Position numbers and translations under genes: made by a program | The notes under the pieces: generated by a model | The model's input: only the letters and a program-made list of their open reading frames with translations | Told to the model about the DNA's origin: nothing | The model's database searches: none | Assembly (NCBI GenBank): GCA_964345235.1 | Contig: CAYFQE010000016.1 | Coordinates: 1 to 24,975 of the forward strand | Origin: Scatomorpha sp964345235 | GTDB taxonomy: Bacteria; Bacillota; Clostridia; Oscillospirales; Oscillospiraceae | DNA length: 24,975 nt | Direction of reading: 5' to 3' | Part shown: piece after piece, positions 22,378 through 24,975 of the stretch | Position numbering within the stretch: the first letter of the stretch is position 1 | How the letters are laid out: every line of letters begins with the position of its first letter

Positions 22378-22907
22378 ACGGCAAGTTCAAAGGCGAAAAG
22401 AAATGCACCACTCCACATTTGGACATTGAAACTATACAGCAGAAGTTCCTGTTTGCCTATAATCAGCTAATGGAAAATCGTGAAGGAGTCATCAGCGATT
22501 GCAATCAAATCCGTAACTTAGTTTCGGACTGTACGGAGCTGGATGCGGAGATAGACAAGCTAACCGAAGAAATCGAGGTATTGGCGGAGATGGTCAAAGC
22601 CTGCGTTAAAGAGAACGCTGTCTCGGCACAATCCCAAGAGGAGTACACAAAAAAATATAACGCTCTGGTGAAGCGTTACGAAAAGACCTCCGCACGGCTT
22701 GACGCACTTGCCGCTGAGAAGTCACGCAAGCAAGACCGAGACCGTGAACTACGGCTTTTTATCGAGTCGATAAAAAAGCCGCCCCTCGTCCTTGAAGTCT
22801 GGAGCGAAAGGCTGTGGGTGGGCTTGCTTGACAAAGCTACGGTTTTCCACGATGGCAGAATGGTATTCCAGTTTAAAAACGGCACGGAGATTGAGGTTGA
22901 GTTATAA
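22374..22907 (+). pseudogene. 3' fragment of a large serine recombinase
   Basis: The open frame begins HCNGKFKGEKKCTTPHLD, the end of the zinc-ribbon domain (Cys...KKCTTPHL) of large serine recombinases used by integrative elements. It continues through a long coiled coil (about LDAEIDKLTEEIEVLAEMVK and ALVKRYEKTSARLDALAAEK) to ERLWVGLLDKATVF and GTEIEVEL. The catalytic N-terminal resolvase domain and the first part of the DNA-binding domain, several hundred residues, are absent. There is no true start codon; TTG 22419 is internal. The remnant cannot recombine alone and marks the edge of a former mobile element. Confidence 0.85.
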
Positions 22908-22987
22908 GGCTCGACCTCTTTTTCACCCAAATGAAATAACATCTATTGTATTTGCCTCAAAGTCTGCTGTTCGCGAACAATACATAA

Positions 22988-23034
22988 TTGACAAAATAAG
23001 CTGAATCGTGTATACTTATAATACAAGTTATACA
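22988..23034 (+). promoter_or_regulatory. Promoter with palindromic operator before the AbrB-ABC genes
   Basis: TTGACA (22988-22993), 17 bp, TATACT (23011-23016). The -10 lies inside an imperfect palindrome, TGTATA-CTT ... AAGT-TATACA (23009-23034), a likely binding site for the AbrB-like product encoded 30 bp downstream. Confidence 0.7.
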
Positions 23035-23063
23035 ATTCATACTTATTGAACGGAGGATATAAA

Positions 23064-23291
23064 ATGAATAAACATAAAGGCAAATACGCTTGGACGGTCA
23101 AGGTGGGTGAAAAAGGACAAATCGTAATACCCAAAGAAGCCCGCGATATATTTGACATCAATCCCGGTGACACTTTGATTATTCTGGGTGATGAGCAACA
23201 AGGAATAGCGATACCTCCTAAAAACGCTTTAACAAAGCTTGTCGCAACAGTCTTTGACGGCAATATGCCCCAGAGGGAGGACGAGGAATGA
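23064..23291 (+). CDS. AbrB/SpoVT-type DNA-binding regulator
   Basis: A 75-aa swapped-hairpin AbrB-fold protein. VGEKGQIVIPKEARDIFDIN and PGDTLIILGD (about residues 14-43) are the signature, and the short acidic tail ends PQREDEE. These proteins bind DNA as dimers and often repress their own operon. I chose ATG 23064 behind CGGAGG (12 bp), not 23046, which lies before that site. The stop overlaps the ATPase start (ATGA), so regulator and transporter are co-translated. Also seen as antitoxins, but no toxin follows. Confidence 0.88.
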   Translation: MNKHKGKYAWTVKVGEKGQIVIPKEARDIFDINPGDTLIILGDEQQGIAIPPKNALTKLVATVFDGNMPQREDEE

Positions 23292-24013
23292 ACGCTATCA
23301 CAATTACAAACCTTTCAAAAAAGTACGGAGGATTTACGGCGGTAGACAATTTGAACCTGACGATTGAGCAAGGCGAATTGTTTGCCCTTTTAGGTATAAA
23401 CGGCGCGGGGAAAACCACAACTATAAAAATGCTGTCCTGTTTGATTAAGCCAACGAGCGGCAATGCAGTATTGCTCGGTGATAGCGTGAGAGAACACCCG
23501 CAAGCTGTCAAAGAGAAAATCAATATCTCGCCACAGGAAACAGCTGTGGCCGCCAACTTATCAGTAATCGAGAATTTAGAGCTCACAGCGGGCATTTACG
23601 GTCAGGACAGCAAAAATGCAAAGAAAAATGCTGATGAAATGGTATTGCAATTTGGACTTGAAGGTGTTCGGAATAAAAGGGCAAAGCAATTATCAGGCGG
23701 TATGCAAAGACGGCTCTCCATTGCAATGGCTTTGATTTCAAATCCACAAATCTTGTTTCTTGATGAACCCACTTTAGGGCTTGATGTACTTGCCCGCCGG
23801 GGATTGTGGGCATCCATTCAGGCATTAAAGGGAAGAGTGACCATTATCCTGACAACACATTATTTAGAAGAAGTGGAAGCGTTGTCCGATCGTATTGGCA
23901 TAATGGCAAACGGCAAATTGGCGGCTGTTGGAACGGTAGCTGAATTGACCGAGCAGACCGGCACAAATAAGCTGGAGGATGCTTTTGTTGTTCTTTCAGG
24001 AGGTGCGGTATGA
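23288..24013 (+). CDS. ABC transporter ATP-binding protein (ABC-2 exporter type)
   Basis: 241 aa. Walker A GINGAGKT (36-43), Q-loop Gln83 in SPQET, signature LSGGM (135-139), Walker B ILFLDEP (155-161), D-loop GLD, switch His191 in TTHYLEE. It energises the permease encoded next (4-bp overlap). The family (drug/antibiotic/bacteriocin export, DrrA-like) does not identify the substrate. Likely controlled by the AbrB-like protein. Confidence 0.95.
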   Translation: MNAITITNLSKKYGGFTAVDNLNLTIEQGELFALLGINGAGKTTTIKMLSCLIKPTSGNAVLLGDSVREHPQAVKEKINISPQETAVAANLSVIENLELTAGIYGQDSKNAKKNADEMVLQFGLEGVRNKRAKQLSGGMQRRLSIAMALISNPQILFLDEPTLGLDVLARRGLWASIQALKGRVTIILTTHYLEEVEALSDRIGIMANGKLAAVGTVAELTEQTGTNKLEDAFVVLSGGAV

Positions 24014-24759
24014 GAATTATTTTGTTTGCAAAACGCAATACGAAAGAGATTTTGCGTGATCCTATCAATCTCTTTTTCGGCTTGGGATTTCCGTTAATAC
24101 TGCTTGTGCTGCTGTCTGTAATCAACGCAAGTATTCCTCCCGAAGCGAACAATCCGATGTTTTCGATTGAAAATCTCGCACCCGGTTTAGCAATGTTCGG
24201 AACTGCATTCATGGCATTGTTTACAGGTATGCTGGTATCCAAGGATCGTACTTCGTCCTTCTTAATGCGCTTGTTCGCCTCACCTATGACATCTTTTGAT
24301 TTTATATTAGGTTATACTTTACCAATGCTCGTTATGTCTTTGGCGCAAGCCGCAATAACTTTATTAGCTTCATGTATTGCGGGGCTTGAACTTACCGTCA
24401 ATCTCCTATTTGCCATCCTTGTGACAATGCTGACCTCGCTTTTGTTTGTGGGGTTCGGTTTATTATTCGGGAGTTTACTGAACGATAAGGCAGTAGGCGG
24501 CATTTGCGGCGCATTGCTTACGAATGTTGCAGGATGGTTGTCCGGAGTATTTATCCCAATTGACTTAATAGGCGGCGCTTTCAAAAAAGCGGCTGAGATT
24601 CTACCGTTTTATCATAGCGTGCAAGCAATCAAAGCAACCTTAGACGGTAACTTTGTTGAAATACTGCCGCATTTGATAATTGTATTGGGTTATACGATTG
24701 TTATTTTTATACTTGCGATTATTGTTTTTCACCGTAGAATGAGCGGTGATAAGGCGTAG
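24010..24759 (+). CDS. ABC-2 type transporter permease
   Basis: A 249-aa integral membrane protein with six hydrophobic segments (about 20-40, 57-77, 97-123, 128-155, 162-182, 215-238). The N terminus RDPINLFFGLGFPLILLVLL is typical of ABC-2 permeases, and the conserved loop before the fifth helix reads NDKAVGGICGALLTN. It forms the channel for the preceding ATPase and overlaps it by 4 bp. Substrate unknown. Confidence 0.93.
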   Translation: MRIILFAKRNTKEILRDPINLFFGLGFPLILLVLLSVINASIPPEANNPMFSIENLAPGLAMFGTAFMALFTGMLVSKDRTSSFLMRLFASPMTSFDFILGYTLPMLVMSLAQAAITLLASCIAGLELTVNLLFAILVTMLTSLLFVGFGLLFGSLLNDKAVGGICGALLTNVAGWLSGVFIPIDLIGGAFKKAAEILPFYHSVQAIKATLDGNFVEILPHLIIVLGYTIVIFILAIIVFHRRMSGDKA

Positions 24760-24886
24760 AGTTTATATGGTGAGAGTGCTTGAGCTTCCAAGCAAAGCCG
24801 CTATTCCGTAAAAATAGGTTCTGTAAAAGAAATGATCCGTATAGATTTCGATGCTATGGCTGAAATCGATGGCATACAAGAAAAGA

Positions 24887-24940
24887 TGCACACCCCTCCC
24901 AAAAAATGCACACCCCCTCTGATATTTTGCACACCCCTCT
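24887..24940 (+). repeat. Three direct repeats of TGCACACCCC(C)TC, insertion-sequence-end-like
   Basis: TGCACACCCCTC at 24887, TGCACACCCCCTCT at 24907 and TGCACACCCCTCT at 24928 are spaced 20 and 21 bp, two DNA turns, so a protein could bind them on one face. Multiple short repeats near an end are typical of IS21-family termini. No transposase is inside the window. The rest of 24760-24975 shows no gene I can support. Confidence 0.55.
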
Positions 24941-24975
24941 ATAAATCGTTAGCGAGGGTATCGGTTTAAGGCAAA

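Noticed and set aside
23046..23063. Earlier start of the AbrB-like protein
   Set aside because: The ribosome site GGAGG lies after this start and just before ATG 23064.
24832..24969. 45-codon ORF spanning the repeats
   Set aside because: Its sequence is mostly the translated repeat (CTPP...CTPL), has no ribosome site and no recognisable domain.

Overview
The window looks like a chromosomal segment of an anaerobic Firmicute, most likely a clostridial (Clostridia) gut-type bacterium. Supporting features are strong AGGAGG-type ribosome sites, TTGACA/TATAAT promoters with 17-bp spacing, a Bacillus-type PurF with four iron-sulfur cysteines, a one-chain PurL, CsoR, Hsp33, a YerC/TrpR-like regulator, and several TTG/GTG starts. 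I cannot name a genus.

Positions 1-10888: a tRNA-Gly runs off the left edge. A leader of about 400 nt follows, with a long imperfect hairpin and a terminator-like stem-loop. A tight plus-strand purine operon comes next: purE-purF-purM-purN-purO-purH(transformylase only)-purD-purL. Together these genes cover most steps from PRPP to IMP. purC, purB and purK are not in the window. The last two steps are carried out by separate proteins (PurO-type cyclohydrolase plus a stand-alone AICAR transformylase) instead of one bifunctional PurH. PurF keeps its catalytic cysteine but has replaced the two residues that normally grip glutamine.

Positions 10889-13777 (minus strand): csaA, whose stop codon abuts that of purL; a frameshifted, truncated MalT/LuxR-type regulator remnant; a four-tRNA cluster (Val-TAC, Phe, Gly-GCC, Cys) with promoter and terminator; then yerC-hslO.

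Positions 13917-17233 (plus strand): an nfeD-SPFH-hexokinase-thioesterase gene string, then a tRNA-Val(GAC) unit with its own promoter and terminator. Positions 17346-18831 hold a CsoR repressor with a histidine-rich insert, divergent from a VanY/LdcB-type D,D-carboxypeptidase.

Positions 18846-21747 (minus strand): a membrane-protein gene with strong promoter and ribosome site that is broken by one in-frame TGA; tRNA-Val(CAC); and two adjacent membrane-protein genes that share a similar membrane module, one ending in a zinc ribbon.

Positions 21748-24975 look like accessory DNA. A 5'-truncated sugar-phosphate isomerase gene is fused head to head with a 5'-truncated large serine recombinase. 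Next comes an AbrB-like regulator co-translated with a two-gene ABC-2 exporter, and three 20-21-bp-spaced repeats at the right edge that resemble insertion-sequence end repeats. No CRISPR array or rRNA gene was seen.
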